Assembly (NCBI GenBank): GCA_030035585.1
Contig: CM057482.1
Location: forward strand, 47,101,501-47,165,500
From: Dugong dugon
Taxonomy: Eukaryota > Chordata > Mammalia > Sirenia > Dugongidae
Direction of reading: 5' to 3'
Length of the DNA stretch: 64,000 bases
This document shows positions 1 through 12,328 of the stretch, piece after piece. Within the stretch, counting starts at the first letter, position 1; every line of letters begins with the position of its first letter. The position numbers were made by a program, and so were the translations under genes. The notes under the pieces are model-generated. The model was not told where the DNA came from, ran no database searches, and worked only from the letters and a program-made list of their open reading frames with translations.

Positions 1-727
1 TTATGTCTTATACTCCAGTCTAATCTATGTCTGAAGAGTTGGCTTCGGGAATGGTTTCAGTTCTGGGCTAACAGACAGTCCGGGGGCCATGTCTTCTGGG
101 GTCCCTCCAGTCTCAGTCAGACCGTTAAGTCTGGTCTTTTTACTAGAATTTCAATTCTGCACCTCACTTTTCTCCTGCTCTTTCAGGGACTCTGTTGTAT
201 TCCCTGCCTGGGCAGTCATTGGTGGTAGCCTGGCACCATCTAGTTCTTCTGGTCTCAGGCTGATGGAGTCTCTGGTTTATGTGGCTCTTTCCGTCTCTTG
301 GGCTAATATTTCCTTGTGCCTTTGGTGTTTTTCACTCTCCTTTGCTCCAGGTGGGTGGAGACTAACAGATGCATCTTAGATGGCTACTCGCTAGCCTTTA
401 AGACCCCAGACACCACTCACCAAAGTGGGATGCAAAACATTTTCCTAATAAACTTTGTTGTGCCAATTGACCTACATGTCCCCTGAAACCGTGGTCCCCA
501 GACCCCCACCCGTACTACTCTGTCCCTCCAAGTGTTTGGGTGTATTCAGGAAACTTCTTAGCTTTTGGTTTAGTCCAGTTGTGCTGATTTCCCCTGTACT
601 GTGTATTGTCCTTCCCTTCACCTAAGATAATTTTTAACTACTATCTAGTTGGTGAATACCCCTCTCCCTCCCTCCCCAACCTCGTAACCATGTTTAAACA
701 TTTTCTTGAGTTCTTATAATAGTGGTC
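1..727 (-). repeat. L1 3' UTR
   Basis: This is the 3' UTR of the L1, with the block GGGGTCTTAAAAGC-like sequence and a flank that recurs in the L1 tails at 9188-9312, 26638-27492, 48747-49790 and 51265-52060. Confidence 0.8.
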
Positions 728-3700
728 TCACACAATATTTGTCCTTTTGCAACTAATTTCACTCAGCATAATGCCTTCCAAATTCATCCATGTTATGAGA
801 TGTTTTGCGGATTCATTGTTGTTCTTTATCATTGCATAGTATTCCATTGTGTGAATATACCATAATCTGTTTATCCATTCGTCCATTGATGGGCACCTAG
901 GTTGTTTCCATCTTTTTGCTATTGTGAACAGTGCTGCAATGAACATGGGTGTGCATATATCTATTCTTGTGACGGCTCTTGTTTCTCTAGGATATATTCC
1001 AAGGAGCGGGATAGCTGGATCATATGGTACTTCTATTTCTAGCTTTTTAAGGAAGCACCAAGTCGATTTCCAAAGTGGTTGTAGCATTTTACATTCCCAC
1101 CAACAGTGTATAAGTGTTCCAGTCTCTCTACAACCTCTCCAGCATTTATTATTTTGTGGGTTTTTTTTTTTTTGGATCAATGCTAGCCTTGTTGGGGTGA
1201 GACGGTATCTCACTGTAGTTTTGTTTTGCATTTCTCTAATGGCTAATGATCGTGAGCATTTCTTCATGTGTCTGTTAGCTGCCTGAATGTCTTCTTTGGC
1301 GAAGTGCCTGTTCATATCCTTTGCCCATTTTTTAACTGGGTTATTTGTCTTTTTGTTGTTGAGATTTGGCAGTATCTTGTAGATTATAGAGATTAGATGC
1401 TGATTGGATTTGTTGTAGCCAAAAATTTTTTCCCAGTCTGTAGGTTGTCTTATGACTCCTTCAGTGAAGTCTTTTGATGAGCTTAAGTGTTTGATTTTTA
1501 GGAGCTCCCAGTTTTCTAGTTTCTCTTCTGGTGCTTGTGCATTGTTACACTTCGTATTCTGTTTAGGCTCCTAGCATTGTCTCTATTTTTCCTTCCATGA
1601 TCTTTATTGTTTAGATTTTATATTTAGGTCTTTGATACATTTTGAGTTAGTTTTTGTGCATAGTGTGAGGTATGGGTCTTGTTTCATTCTTTTGCAGATG
1701 GATATCCAGTTATGCAAGCACCATTTGTTAAGACACCATTTGAAAGACACTGTCTTCTCCCCAGTTAATGGACTTCGGGCCTTTGTCAAGTATCAGCTGC
1801 TCAGAGGTGGTTGAATTTATGTTTGGATTCTCAGTTCTGTTCCACTGGTCTATGTATTTGTTGTTGTACCAGTTCTAGGCTGTTTTGACAACCATGGTGG
1901 TATGCTAGGTTCTAAAATCAGGTAGTGTGAGGCCTCCCACTTTGCTCCTCTTCAGTAATGCTTTATTTATCCGAATCCTCTTCCCTTTCCATAGGAAGTT
2001 GGTGATTTGTTTCTCCATTTCATTAAACAATGCCACTGGAATTTGGATCGGATTGCGTTGTATCTGTAGATGGCTTTGGGTAGAACAGACATTTTCACAA
2101 TGTTGAGTCTTCCTATCCATTAGCAAGGTATGTTTTTCCACTTATGTAGGTCTCTTTTGGATTCTTGCAGTAGTGTCTTGTAGTTTTCTTTGCATAGGTC
2201 TTTTACGTCTCTGGTTAGATTTATTCCTAAGTATTTTGTCTTCTTGAAGGCTATTGTAAATGGCATTGATTTGATGATTTCCTCTACAAAGTTCTCTTTG
2301 TTGGTGTAGAGGAATCCAACTGATTTTTGTATGTTTATCTTGTATTCTGATACTTTGCTGAAATCTTCTGTTAGTTCCAGTAGTTTTCTTGTGGATTCTT
2401 TGGAGTTTTATGCATATAAGATTATATCATATGCAAATAGGGATAATTTTTCTTACCAATTTGGATACCCTTTATTTCTTTTTCTAGCCTAATTGCTCTG
2501 GCTGGGGCCTCCAGCATGATGTTGAATAAGGGTGAGGATAAAGGGCATTTTCGTCTGGTTCCCTTTCTCAAGGGGAATGCTTTCAAACTTTCCATTTAGG
2601 ATGATGTTGGCTGTTAGCTTTGTATAAATGCCATTCATTATGCTGATGAATTTCCCTTCTATTCCTATTTTGTTGAGAGTTTTTATCATGAACGGGTATT
2701 GGACTTCATCAAATGCCTTTTCGGCATCGATTGATAAGATCATGTGGTCCTTGTCTTTTGTTTTATTAATGTGATGGATTACACTGATTGTTTTTCTAAT
2801 GTTGAACCATCCCTGCATACTTGGTATAAATCCCACTTGATCATGGTGAATTATCGTTTTGATATGTTGTTGAATTCTATTGGCGAGAATTTTGTTGAGG
2901 ATTTTTGCATCTATGTTCCTGAGGGATACTGCTGTAATTTTCTTTTTTTGTAGTGTCTTTACCTGGTTTTGGTATCAGGGTTACGCTGGCTTCATAGAAT
3001 GAGTTTGGGAGTATTCCATCCTTTTCTATACTCTGAAATACATTTAGTAGTAGTGGTGTTAACACTTAAGTGAAAGTTTGGTAGAGCGTGAAACCATCAG
3101 TGCCAGGGCTTTTTTGTTGTTATTGTTGGGAGTTTTTAAATTACCTTTTCCATCTCGTCTTTTGTTACAAGTTTATTTAGTTGTTCTACCTCTGTTTGTG
3201 TTAGTTTAGGTAGGTAGTGTGTTTCTAGAAATTTGTCCATTTCTTCTAGGTTTTCAAATTTGTTGGAGTACAATTTTTCATAGTATTCTGTTATGATTCT
3301 TTTAATTTCAGTTGGGTCTGTTGTGGTATCACCCATTTCATTTCTTATTTGGGTTCTTTGCTTCCTCTCCTGTTTTTCTTTTGTCAGTTTGGCCAATGGT
3401 TTATCGATTTTGTTGAGCTTTTCAAAGAACCAGCTTTTGGTCTTCTTAACCCTTTCAATTTTTTTTTCTATTCCATTTAATTCTGCTTTAATTTTTATTA
3501 TTTGCTTTCTTCTGGTGCCCAAGGGCCTCTTTTCCTGCTCTCTATTTGTTTGAGTTGTAGAGTTAATGTTCTGATTTTGGCCCTTCTTTTTGGCTATATG
3601 TATTTCTGCTATAAATTGACCTCTGAGCACTGCTTTTGCTGTGTTCCTAAGGTTCTGGTAGGATGTGTTTTCATTCTCATTTGATTCTGTGAATTTCTTT

Positions 3701-4502
3701 ATTCCATCCTTAATTTCTTCTATACCCGAGTAGTTTTTGAGCAAGGTGTTTTTCAGTTTCCATGTGTCTGATTTTTTTTTTCCCTGCGTTTTCTGTTATT
3801 GATTTCTACATTTATGGCTTCATGGTCAGAAAAGATGCTTCGTAATATTTCGATGCTTTGGATTCTGTTAAGGCTTGCTTTACGGCCTATTATGTGGTCT
3901 ATTCTGGAAAATGTTCCATTTGTGTTTGGAAAGAAAGTATACTTGTCTGCTGTTGGGTGGAGGGTTCTGTATATGTCTATGAGATCAAGTTGGTTGACTG
4001 TGGCATTTAAATCTTCTGTGTCTTTATTGAGCTTCTTTCTGGATGGTCTGTCCTTCACCAAAAGTGGTGTGTTGAAGTCTTCTACTATTATTGTGGAGCT
4101 GTCTATCTCTCTTTTCAATGCTGTTAGAATTTATGTATTTTGGAGCCCTGTCGTTGGGTGTGTAAATATTTATTATGGTTACATCCTTCAGGTGTATTGA
4201 CCCTTTAATCATTATATAGTGTCCTTCCTTATTATTTCTGGTGGATTTTACCTTAAAGTCTATTTTGTCAGAGATTAACATTGCTACTCCTGCTCTTTTT
4301 TGAGTGTTGTTTGCTTGATATATTTTTTCCATCCTTCGAGTTTTAGTTTGTGTCTTTAACTCTAAGGTGTGTCTCCTGTAGGTAGCATATAGAAGAATCG
4401 TGTTTTTTTAATCCATTCTGCTACTCTCTGTCTCTTTATTGGTACATTTAGTCCATTAACATTCACTGTAATTATTGGTAGGTATGAGTTTAGTGCTATC
4501 AT
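728..4502 (-). pseudogene. L1 ORF2 remnant (endonuclease / reverse transcriptase)
   Basis: ORF2 would start at the ATG whose complement is at 4500-4502 (MIALNSYLPIITVNVNGLN). Endonuclease-type sequence covers about 4502-3753 in two overlapping frames (SIHLKDVTIINIYTPNDRAP; HPTADKYTFFPNTNGTFSRI). Reverse transcriptase pieces lie at about 3065-2400, including [15 protein letters not shown]. The typical C-terminal end is at 1315-728 (RWKQPRCPSMDEWINRLWYI). The catalytic F-A-D-D box near 2440 reads F-A-Y-D, so the first catalytic aspartate is lost, and a stop codon follows shortly after. There are several frameshifts and stops. It is a decayed pseudogene. Confidence 0.9.
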
Positions 4503-4974
4503 TCTAATGTCTTTTTCTTGTGTGTTATCGACAGTTTCTTTGTTCCACGTGATTTTCTGTGATGAGTAGTTTTCATGTATTGTCTTTTCATCTTTTCCAT
4601 TGTTGTTGATTTTGTATTTGTTGAGTCTTTATGTTTTTCTTATTTTTGTTTTGAACATGTAGGATTGTTAATTTCCTTTATGGTTACCTTAATATTTACC
4701 CCTATTTTTCTAAATTTAAACCAATCTTTTCTTTCTTTATGACACTTTGACTTCCTCTCCATATAAAAGATCTCTGACTACATTTTTTCAGTCCTTCTTT
4801 TTTTTGTTTTAATGTTGTCATCTTTTACATATTGACATCTCTGTTTCCCCATTTTCAATGTTTTACCTTTGATTTATTTTTGTGACTTCCCTCTCTGGGT
4901 TGATATCTGATTACTCTGTTCCGTGTTCTAGACTTGGGTTGGTATCTGATGTTACTGATTTTCTAACCAGAGGA

Positions 4975-5958
4975 CTCCCTTTAGTATTTCTTGTAATTTT
5001 GGTTTGGTTTTTGCAAATTTCCTAAACTTCTGTTTATCTGGAAATGACCTAATTTCACCATCATATTTGAGAGAGTTTTGCTGGATATATAGTTCTTGGT
5101 TGGCTTTTTTTTTCCTTCAAGGCTTTATATATGTCATCCCATTGCCTTCTTGCCTGCATGGTTTCTGCTGAGTAGTCTGAGCTTAGTCTTACTGACTCTC
5201 CTTTGCTGATGACTTTTTGTTTATCCCTAGCTGCACTTAAAATTCTCTGTTTATCTTTGGTCTTGGCAAGTTTGATTACAATATGTTTTTGTGACTTTCT
5301 TTTGGGATCTACCTTTTTGTGGGGTTCGATGAGCGTCTTGAATAGCTATCTTCTCATCTTTCATGGTATCAGGGAAGTTTTCTGCCAATAAATCTTCAAC
5401 AATTCTGTCTTCTCTGATATTCCCTCCTGTTCTAGTATTCCAATCACTCGTAGGTTATTCCTCTTGATAGAGTACCACATAATTCTTATGGTTTCTTCAT
5501 TTTTTAAAATTCTTTTATCTGATTTTTCCTCATATTAGTTGGTGTCAAGTGCTTTATCTTCAATCTCACTAATTCTGACTTTCATTGCCACAGTTCTGTT
5601 CCTATGACTTTCTACTGAGTTGTCTAATTCTGAAATTTTATTGTTAATCTTCTGGAATTCTGTTTGATGTCTCTACAGATTCTTGCAGCCCGTTAAATTT
5701 GTCATTGTGGTCTTCTATAATGTTAAGTTCCTCTATTGCTTTGTCTTTGTGTTCCTTGGCTTGTTCTGCATTTTGCATGATCCCCTCCCTGATCTCTTGA
5801 AGAGTTCTGTATATTAGTCTTTTGTATTCTACCTCCAGTAATTCCAAGAAGTTCTCTTTCTCCAGAAGATTTCTTGATTCTTTGTTTTGGGAGCTTGCTG
5901 AAGCCATCATGGTTTGCCTCTTTATGTAATTTGATATTGACTGTTGTCTCTGAGCCAT
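4975..5958 (-). pseudogene. L1 ORF1 remnant (RNA-binding chaperone)
   Basis: An open stretch at 5958-5644 starts MAQRQQSISNYIKRQ and continues with acidic and basic heptad-like sequence, as expected of the ORF1p coiled coil. Further on, around 5300-4975, the translated minus strand contains RQRILSAARDKQ, RRQWDDIYKALKEK and SFPDKQKFRKFAKTKP, which is the ORF1 C-terminal domain. Frames are interrupted in between. Confidence 0.8.
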
Positions 5959-7310
5959 CAGTAAGTTACTATATTTATTTATGTTTGCTTACTGTGTCCT
6001 AGCTTCTTGTTTTGTTTTGATATGCCCAAATAGGCTGCTCGTGTGAGCTAGTTTGATTACTGGCAACTTTGAAGCTCTAATGTCCTATCACCAGGTGGTT
6101 AGATCTGTTACTTGGTATGTGAGCCCAAATGTTTGTTTACTTTTCTTGTATGGATTCAGCTCAGGTGTCCAGGTAGTCAGACACGAAGTGTGTGTTGCAG
6201 GCTCTCACCTACAGTCCTCAATGGGCAGGGGTGATCGGAGTAGGCATAGGTATCTGGCTGCAGTAGGGGGTCATGCGCCGATTAAGGCAGGGGGATGATG
6301 GCTGCCCCTGAGTGTTTGGGAGGAAAGTGTTTCCCTGTTCCCTAGAGTGTGTAGGTGGGTGGGTTTTACAGCTGGACTACGGGCACCCAACGCTGTTCGC
6401 TTTAAGGATTGGGAGGTACCACTTATTCTTGGACCCCTCTCGCAGAAGGCTAGGTGGTGTGGGCCCCTGATGTAGGTACATGAGGACGCTGCTTAATGGG
6501 CAGAGTGGTGTCAAATGTCATGAACCTGCTACTCCACCGTATAGCTGATACAGCTGAAGTTAGGCTTCAGGTATATACCCTGTTGCATTGTGCTAATGAG
6601 TGCCTACGCTGTTGAAATGGGCCCACACAGGTCTATGCAGGGGTGAAAGGCATTCAAAGTCCATGGACCCCTTATGCCTGTGCCTAGGCAAAGGAGCTGT
6701 GCCTACCCTGAGTTCCTGGATTAGGGTTGCTGGCAGATTATTTTTTCCCATTTGTTAATTTGTTCCCTCTTCTTGGCTGGGAGAATGGCTCAGGGCATGC
6801 AACGGGTCCTACTTCTGGCCCAGGGGACACAGCTATCGCTGAAGCCAGCCCAGGACCCGGTGTAGAATGGGGAGGCAGGTAAACGGCAGAGAGGCTCTTC
6901 CCAAATGGGGTGTTTTTTGATCCACGGGGTGGGTTGACACATATACTTATCTTTTGCTGATTTAGCGCCACTTTTCACTGGTTCTGTAGGCTTTAGTAGA
7001 CTCTCCACCACTTGCTCTCTCCCGATGTGGAAAATGAGTCCTGAGCGCCACTGCTTGCCTCACCACCCATGCCAGCTGATTGGCCTGCAGGGTGCAGGTT
7101 CCCACCGGGTCAGGTCTGGCAACTGCTCATTGCTTCCAAACCGTCTCTCCCTCCCTCTGCCACTAAGTCCGATTCCTCAACTTTGCCTTTGATGTTCAGG
7201 GCTCTCAGATTTTCATATAGAGTTGATTCACTTTGTTTTTTTGGGCCTTTGTTGTAAGAGGGACCATAGTACATGTCTGACTACTCCGCCATCATGGGCC
7301 CACCTCCACT
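5959..7310 (-). promoter_or_regulatory. L1 5' UTR (internal promoter region, decayed)
   Basis: This is the GC-richer leader of the minus-strand L1, between the start of the element and ORF1. Open frames here (6053-6298, 6738-7011) are not L1 proteins and look like chance. Confidence 0.6.
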
Positions 7311-7370
7311 GTCATCTCTTATAAGGAGGGTCCCACTGCTAAAGGAGTTTGAAAGGGATGGATCTTTGTT

Positions 7371-7750
7371 CTTAGTTGTCATCAAGTCAGCTCCAACTCA
7401 TGGCAACCCCATCTACAAGAATAAAATGTTTGCTGGCCACGCACCATCTTCTCAATTACTGGTATGCTCAAGTCCATTGTTGCAGCCACTATGTCTTCTG
7501 AGTGCCTTCCAATCTAGAGGAATCACCTTCCAGCACAATATCAGACAATATTCTGTTGTGATCCATAGAGTTTTCATTGGCTGATTCTCAGAAGTAGATC
7601 AGCAGACCTTTTTGCCTAGTCTGTCAGTCTGGAAGCTCTGCTGAAACCTGCCTGCCATGGATGATCCTGCTGGTATTTGAAATACTGGTGGCATAGCTTC
7701 CAGCATCACAGCAAGAGATAAGCCACCACAGTACAACAAACTGACAGACT
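7371..7750 (-). mobile_element. Short RTE-type derivative (RTE 5' end joined to 3' end)
   Basis: In the element sense (minus) it opens with the RTE 5' end (CTGTCAGTTTGTTGTACTG; TATTTCAAATACCAGCAGG). It ends with the RTE tail near 7371, but the protein-coding middle is missing. The same arrangement recurs at 15565, 18088, 26451 and 58938. Confidence 0.75.
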
Positions 7751-8690
7751 TCATTCTGACAGATGAAACTCTACCTTTCAGCTACAAAGCTGACTGGGTG
7801 GCAAGCCCTGCCAGGGCAGGCACCACGCTTTCATCCATGTCCCCACGTTGGGCTGGGGATCTGGCCCACAGAAGGACTCGCTAAATAGCTTTGAACAAAT
7901 GAATGGATTTTGTCGTCTATGGAATTATAAAACAGGAATATATCCTTTTCTATCCCTTTGTCACACAGTACTAACGCCACTTATGTGATTATTTTGCAAA
8001 GGGAACCTCCACAGAGAAAAGCAATTTTGTGCCACCTCTGCTGGCCCTGTGTCCCCACCATGAGCCCTCACCAGTGTGGGTCCCCCTGGAAGTCTTGGGG
8101 TGAACAAGGCAGGGACAGAGAGGCTTATGAAGCTGATGTGACCTCCAAGAACCTAGGCATCCCAGCTGGAGAGTACTTGTGGGGAGAGATATTCCGTCTT
8201 TCCCAGCCTGCTGGGGCTTTCGTGATTGGATGATGTTCACGCAACCACCTCTGGGTTCCCCTGGTGCCTTTCTCAAGGTGTCTGTTGGCTCATAGGCAGT
8301 GGGAAACCGTGCCCCAGGGAGTAGTAGAAGAAAGCCTTAGGGTGTGGTGGAAATGTCCAACTCAGTTAGTAGTAGCGGAAAAAAGCCTGTCCATAAGAGT
8401 AGAGTGGAGGTCGTTAGCTTCCCAGGTCAGCAAACTGAAGATGTGAATTCCTCCCGTGAAGATGGGCTGCTTCCTTCCCCCCTCCAAGGTGCATTGCGGG
8501 GCTCTGCTGGGAAAGGTGAGCAGTGAACAGTCTTTAGGGACACAGAGATGTCATGGACAGGATGCGGCAAACTCAGGACAGGGCAGGATGTGAACAGTCT
8601 AAGAGGCAGGTCTGACTTGAGCTATCCAGAGGGCAGGGCATGCTCTGGAAGAAGTGACCCTTTCTGTGCTGGCAGGCTCGGGTGGTTGGT
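7751..8690. other. Unassigned intronic sequence
   Basis: No coding exon or recognisable repeat was seen here. Short open frames on both strands overlap each other and carry no family motif. Confidence 0.5.
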
Positions 8691-9182
8691 TGTCTTAGTT
8701 ATCTAGTGCTACTATAAGAGAGATACCATAAGTGGATGGCTTTAACAAAGAGAAATTTATTCTCTCACAGTTTAGGAGGCTAGAAGTCTGAATTCAGGGT
8801 GCCAGCTCCAGGGGAAGGCTTTCTCTCTCTGTCGGCTCTAGGGGAAGGTCCTTGTCATCAATCCTCCCCTGTCTAGGAACTTCTCAGTGCAGGGAACCCA
8901 GGTCCAAAGGACGTGCTCCCCTCTGGGTTCTTCATTCTTCATGGCAGAAGATCCAGTCTCTCTGCTGGCTTCTCTCTTTTATATCACAAAAGAGATTGAC
9001 TCAAGACACAATCTAATCCTGTAGATTCAGTCCTGCCTCATTAACATAACTGCCTCTAATCCTGCCTCATTAACATCATAGAGGTAGGATTTACAACATA
9101 CAGGAAAATCACATCAGATGACAAAATGGTGAATTCATCCCACAATACTGGGAAGCATGGCCTAGCCAAGTTGACATACATG
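8691..9182 (-). mobile_element. MaLR-type LTR, truncated at its 5' end
   Basis: In plus-strand view it starts TGTCTTAGTTATCTAGTGCT and contains ACAAAGAGAAATTTATTCTC. That is the reverse complement of the LTR 3' end with its AATAAATTTCT polyadenylation block. It belongs to the same family as 43004-43457, 40190-40353 and 60070-60478. The outer TGTTATGGATTGAATTG start is missing. Confidence 0.75.
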
Positions 9183-9187
9183 GCTTG

Positions 9188-9312
9188 AAGTATTTGGTTG
9201 TATTCAGGAAACCTCTTATCTTTGGTTTAGTCCAGTTGTGGTGACTTCCCCTGTAGTGTATGTTGTCGTTCTGTTCACCTAAGATAATTCTTGTCTACTA
9301 TCTAGTTACTGA
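9188..9312 (-). mobile_element. L1 3' UTR fragment
   Basis: This closely resembles 530-650 of the window (TATTCAGGAAAC, TTTAGTCCAGTTGTG, CACCTAAGATAATT). It is a short piece of the same L1 3' UTR. Confidence 0.7.
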
Positions 9313-9573
9313 CAAGACTTTTGAGGTGCTCTTTGGGACCCTGAGGTTCTTAATGAGCATTTGGGTGGGGATCTGGAGGAAATGCAGGACCTCCAGCCTG
9401 AACAAATTGGTGTGTCTACTCCACAACCTCGGTTGCCTCTAATGTTTCCCTGTAAGGAAGGACCCCTCAGCTAAAGCAGTTTGAAAACTGTGAATTTTAA
9501 TTACTTTTAAACTGAAATGCTTACTCAATACTGGGAGTAATCGAGCTCTGAGGTGATTTGTTTAATATCAGTA

Positions 9574-9594
9574 ATGATGATGATGATGATGATG
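9574..9594. repeat. (GAT)n microsatellite
   Basis: About seven ATG/GAT units in a row lie just upstream of an LTR. Confidence 0.85.
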
Positions 9595-9599
9595 GTAGG

Positions 9600-10200
9600 T
9601 GCTACGGATTGAATTGTGCCCCTCAAAAGACATACTGAAGTTCTACCCCCTGTACCAGAGCCCTGGTGGCGCAGTGGTTAAGAGGTTGGCTGCTAACCAT
9701 AAGGCTAGCAGTTAGAATCCATTGGTTGCTCCTTGGAAACCCCATTGGGCAGTTTTCCTCTGTCCTATAGGGTCACCATGAGTTGGAATCGACTCAACAG
9801 CAATGAGTTTGGTTTCTTTAACCCTCTGTACCTGTTGTTTGGAAACAGGGTCTTTGAAGATATTATCAGTTAACAGGATGTCATACTGCAGTATGGTGGG
9901 CCCTAGTCTTGTCTGAATGGTATTCTTATAAAAAGAGGAGAAGAAACACGGAGAGACAGAGGGGAAATGGCCATATGGCAGTGAAGTTATACTGCAGCTG
10001 CAAGCCAAGAATGTCTGGGGTTACCAGAAGCTGGAAGAGACAAGAGAGGATCTTCCCTCAGAGCCGTCAGAGAGCACGGCCCCGCCGACACCTTGAATTC
10101 AGACTTCTTGCCTCTAGAACCATGAGAGAATAAATTTCTGCTCTTATAAGCCACCTAGCTTGTGGTGTTTTGTTACAGCAGCCCCAGGACACTGATACAG
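9600..10200 (+). mobile_element. MLT1-like MaLR LTR carrying an AfroSINE
   Basis: It begins TGCTACGGATTGAATTGTGC and has GGGTCTTTGAAGATATTA in the middle. It ends with GAGAGAATAAATTTCTGCTC and GTTACAGCAGCCCCAGGACA, the typical 3' half of a MaLR LTR with its polyadenylation signal. It is interrupted by the SINE at 9657-9820. Confidence 0.75.
9657..9820 (+). mobile_element. AfroSINE inserted in the LTR
   Basis: It has the tRNA-derived head CCCTGGTGGCGCAGTGGTTA, a B box in GTTAGAATCC, and the tail GAGTTGGAATCGACTCAACA. It is flanked by a 12-bp target duplication, ACCCCCTGTACC (9645-9656) and ACCCTCTGTACC (9821-9832), with one mismatch. Confidence 0.93.
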
Positions 10201-10261
10201 TGGTGATGATGCTAAAATTATCAGAAAAAAACAAACAAAAACAAAAAACCATTGCTGTTGA

Positions 10262-10400
10262 GTTGATTATTTATTATCTACTGTGTGCCAGGCAACAAGC
10301 TAAGTCCTGCGTAGGCATCTCAGGTGGGTGTTGCCATTGTTCCCATCTTACAGATGAACACATGGGGCTCACAGAATGTGAGTTAATGCCCAAGGACCCT
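10262..10400 (-). repeat. MIR SINE fragment
   Basis: CTACTGTGTGCCAGGCAAC, CCCATCTTACAGATGAACA and the spacing match a MIR core read in reverse. Confidence 0.6.
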
Positions 10401-11712
10401 CAGTGGGCAGGGCCAGACCCACTCCCTTCCCTGCCATCTGGTCCCCTCTGTCCTGAGGACAGGCTGCGTCTGCTTATGGTTAGTGAATCACAAAGAAATC
10501 TCTCTGTCATCACTGTCTACTCTCCAAACAGAGAACTCTGGAGCCAGAAATACACATGTGGCAGAATGGTGTCACTGAGATGCTCTCATGGAAATTTTGG
10601 TTTCAGAGTATATACTCTAATTTGGGCAGAGATGAAACTGGGATTAGGAGACAAACGTAGAGACTGCTTTGAGGCAAGTTAGAAAGACCAGACAGGGGAG
10701 GGATGGTGGTTGTTCATCTGAGCTCTTGGTGTAAGTATTAGACAAGTGGGGGTCTTGAGGTTCCCCAAAGCAGGGAGACTCAGTCTCAGATGGGAGGGAT
10801 TTTGGCCATGACCCCAGAACACGAAGGCATACTAGACTCCACCTATACTGACTCTCCCACCTTCAGACAACTCCCTCCATGGCTTGGCCACCGGGAGACA
10901 CTAGGCTCTAGAATCAAGGCTTGGAACCAGTTCAGTCATGGTCAAGGAAGCATCACCAGAATAGACCCGAATTTTTAAAGTTATGATGAACCAGAAAGAT
11001 AGCCAGAAACTTAATCTCCCTCTTAGAGAAGAAGGGCAGCATAGGCATTACTAGCAACCAAATCTCTTGCCCTCGGATTTTGAGCAGGTCGGAAGCAGCA
11101 TAGCCCCGCTCAAAGACGGCGGTGCCCCACTCCAAGATGGTGGCTGACTGCTGCGCTTTGAATGTGCGCCACTCTCCTACAGTCCTGCCAATAATCCAGT
11201 CTTATGCATCAAGCTCCTAAGAGGGTTCACTATGTCTCCTACAAGTCTCCCATTCCAGGGCTTCAACCAGTAATTTTTCACATTTCGGGTACTGTGCTGA
11301 ATCTGCCAAATTGTAAAACTTCAGGTCTGTTCCTGCTTTGCTTCGTCAGCCATGAGAGAACCAGTTTGCAGCTCTGTCCAGAACTGAGTCCAGAGGACTT
11401 CCTTCCTCTGCTCTGCCAGAACACCCTCCATTTACCCATTTCCTTTTTTGAGGACTCTTCTCAGAATTCAGGGCACCCCACGCTTCTAGCAAGGTACAGC
11501 ATTATCTCCCTAAGGGACTGAAAATAATGTTTTCACAAACTCAAGCCAAAAGGAGGCTGGGAGCCCCTCATAATTCTCTGAACATTTATCCCTCTCCATA
11601 TTGCCTTGGGTGGGAAATTAATGTATAGGACAAAAGACCCTGAGAAATAACACGAAGTTCTGGGATTCAACTCTGGGCAGAGTGTCCATAGCCTTACATC
11701 ATTAACATCATG
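10401..11712. other. Unassigned intronic sequence
   Basis: I see no exon or repeat that I can name. Open frames of 60-105 codons here show no domain or splice context. Confidence 0.5.
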
Positions 11713-12328
11713 TTATTGTTGTTAGTTGCCGTCAAGTCAGATCCAACTTGTGGAGGCCTTGTGTATAACAGAGCAAAACGTTGCCTGGTCCTGCGCCATC
11801 TTCATGATCATTGATATGTTTGAGTCCATTGTTGTGACTATCGAGTCAATCCATCTCATTGAGGGTTTCCCTCATTTTCGCCGACCAAACAGGATGTCCT
11901 TTTCTAGGGACAGATCATTCCTGATGACATGCCCAAACTAAGCAAGATGAAGTCTTGCCATCCTTGTTTTCAAGGAGGATTTCAGTTTTATTTCTTCTGA
12001 GACTGATTTGTTTGTTCTTCTAGAAGCCCACGGTACATTCAAATTCTTTGCCAACACCACCATTCAAATGCATCAATTCTTCTGTCTTCCTTTTTCATTT
12101 TCCAGCTTTCACATGTATATGAGGCATTTGAAAAGATCATGACTTAGGCTTAATCATCACAGTGACATCTTTGCTTTTTAGAACTTTAAAGAGGTCTTTT
12201 GAAGCAGATTTTCCCAAAGCAATACGTCATTTGATTTTTGACTCCTGCTTCCACAGATGTTGATTTTTGCTCCAAGTAGAATGAAATCCTTTCAGTATTT
12301 TCTCCATTTATCACGGTGTTGCATAGGA
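11713..12328 (-). mobile_element. RTE LINE fragment (3' end of ORF and tail)
   Basis: In plus-strand view it starts at the RTE tail (GTTGTTAGTTGCCGTCAAG) and runs back through the C-terminal coding part to TTTCTCCATTTATCACGGTG. It corresponds to the copies at 39485 and 50009. The coding frame is broken. Confidence 0.8.

Larger units (their letters stand above)
1..7310 (-). mobile_element. LINE-1 element, nearly full length, cut by the window edge
   Basis: Read on the minus strand this has the order of a complete L1. The 5' UTR is about 7310-5959, the ORF1 remnant about 5958-4975, an inter-ORF region follows to about 4503, the ORF2 remnant is 4502-728, and the 3' UTR is 727-1. The 5' end near 7310 carries GATGGCGGAGTAGTCAGACA, which is shared with the 5' end of the other L1 at 44425. 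The poly-A end lies outside the window. Both reading frames are broken, so the copy is dead. Confidence 0.9.

Noticed and set aside
7989..8526. Overlapping open frames on both strands
   Set aside because: No splice context or domain; they look like chance frames in moderately GC-rich intron.
10953..11521. Candidate coding frames between LTR and RTE fragment
   Set aside because: Antiparallel overlapping frames with no recognisable domain and no conserved start or splice sites.
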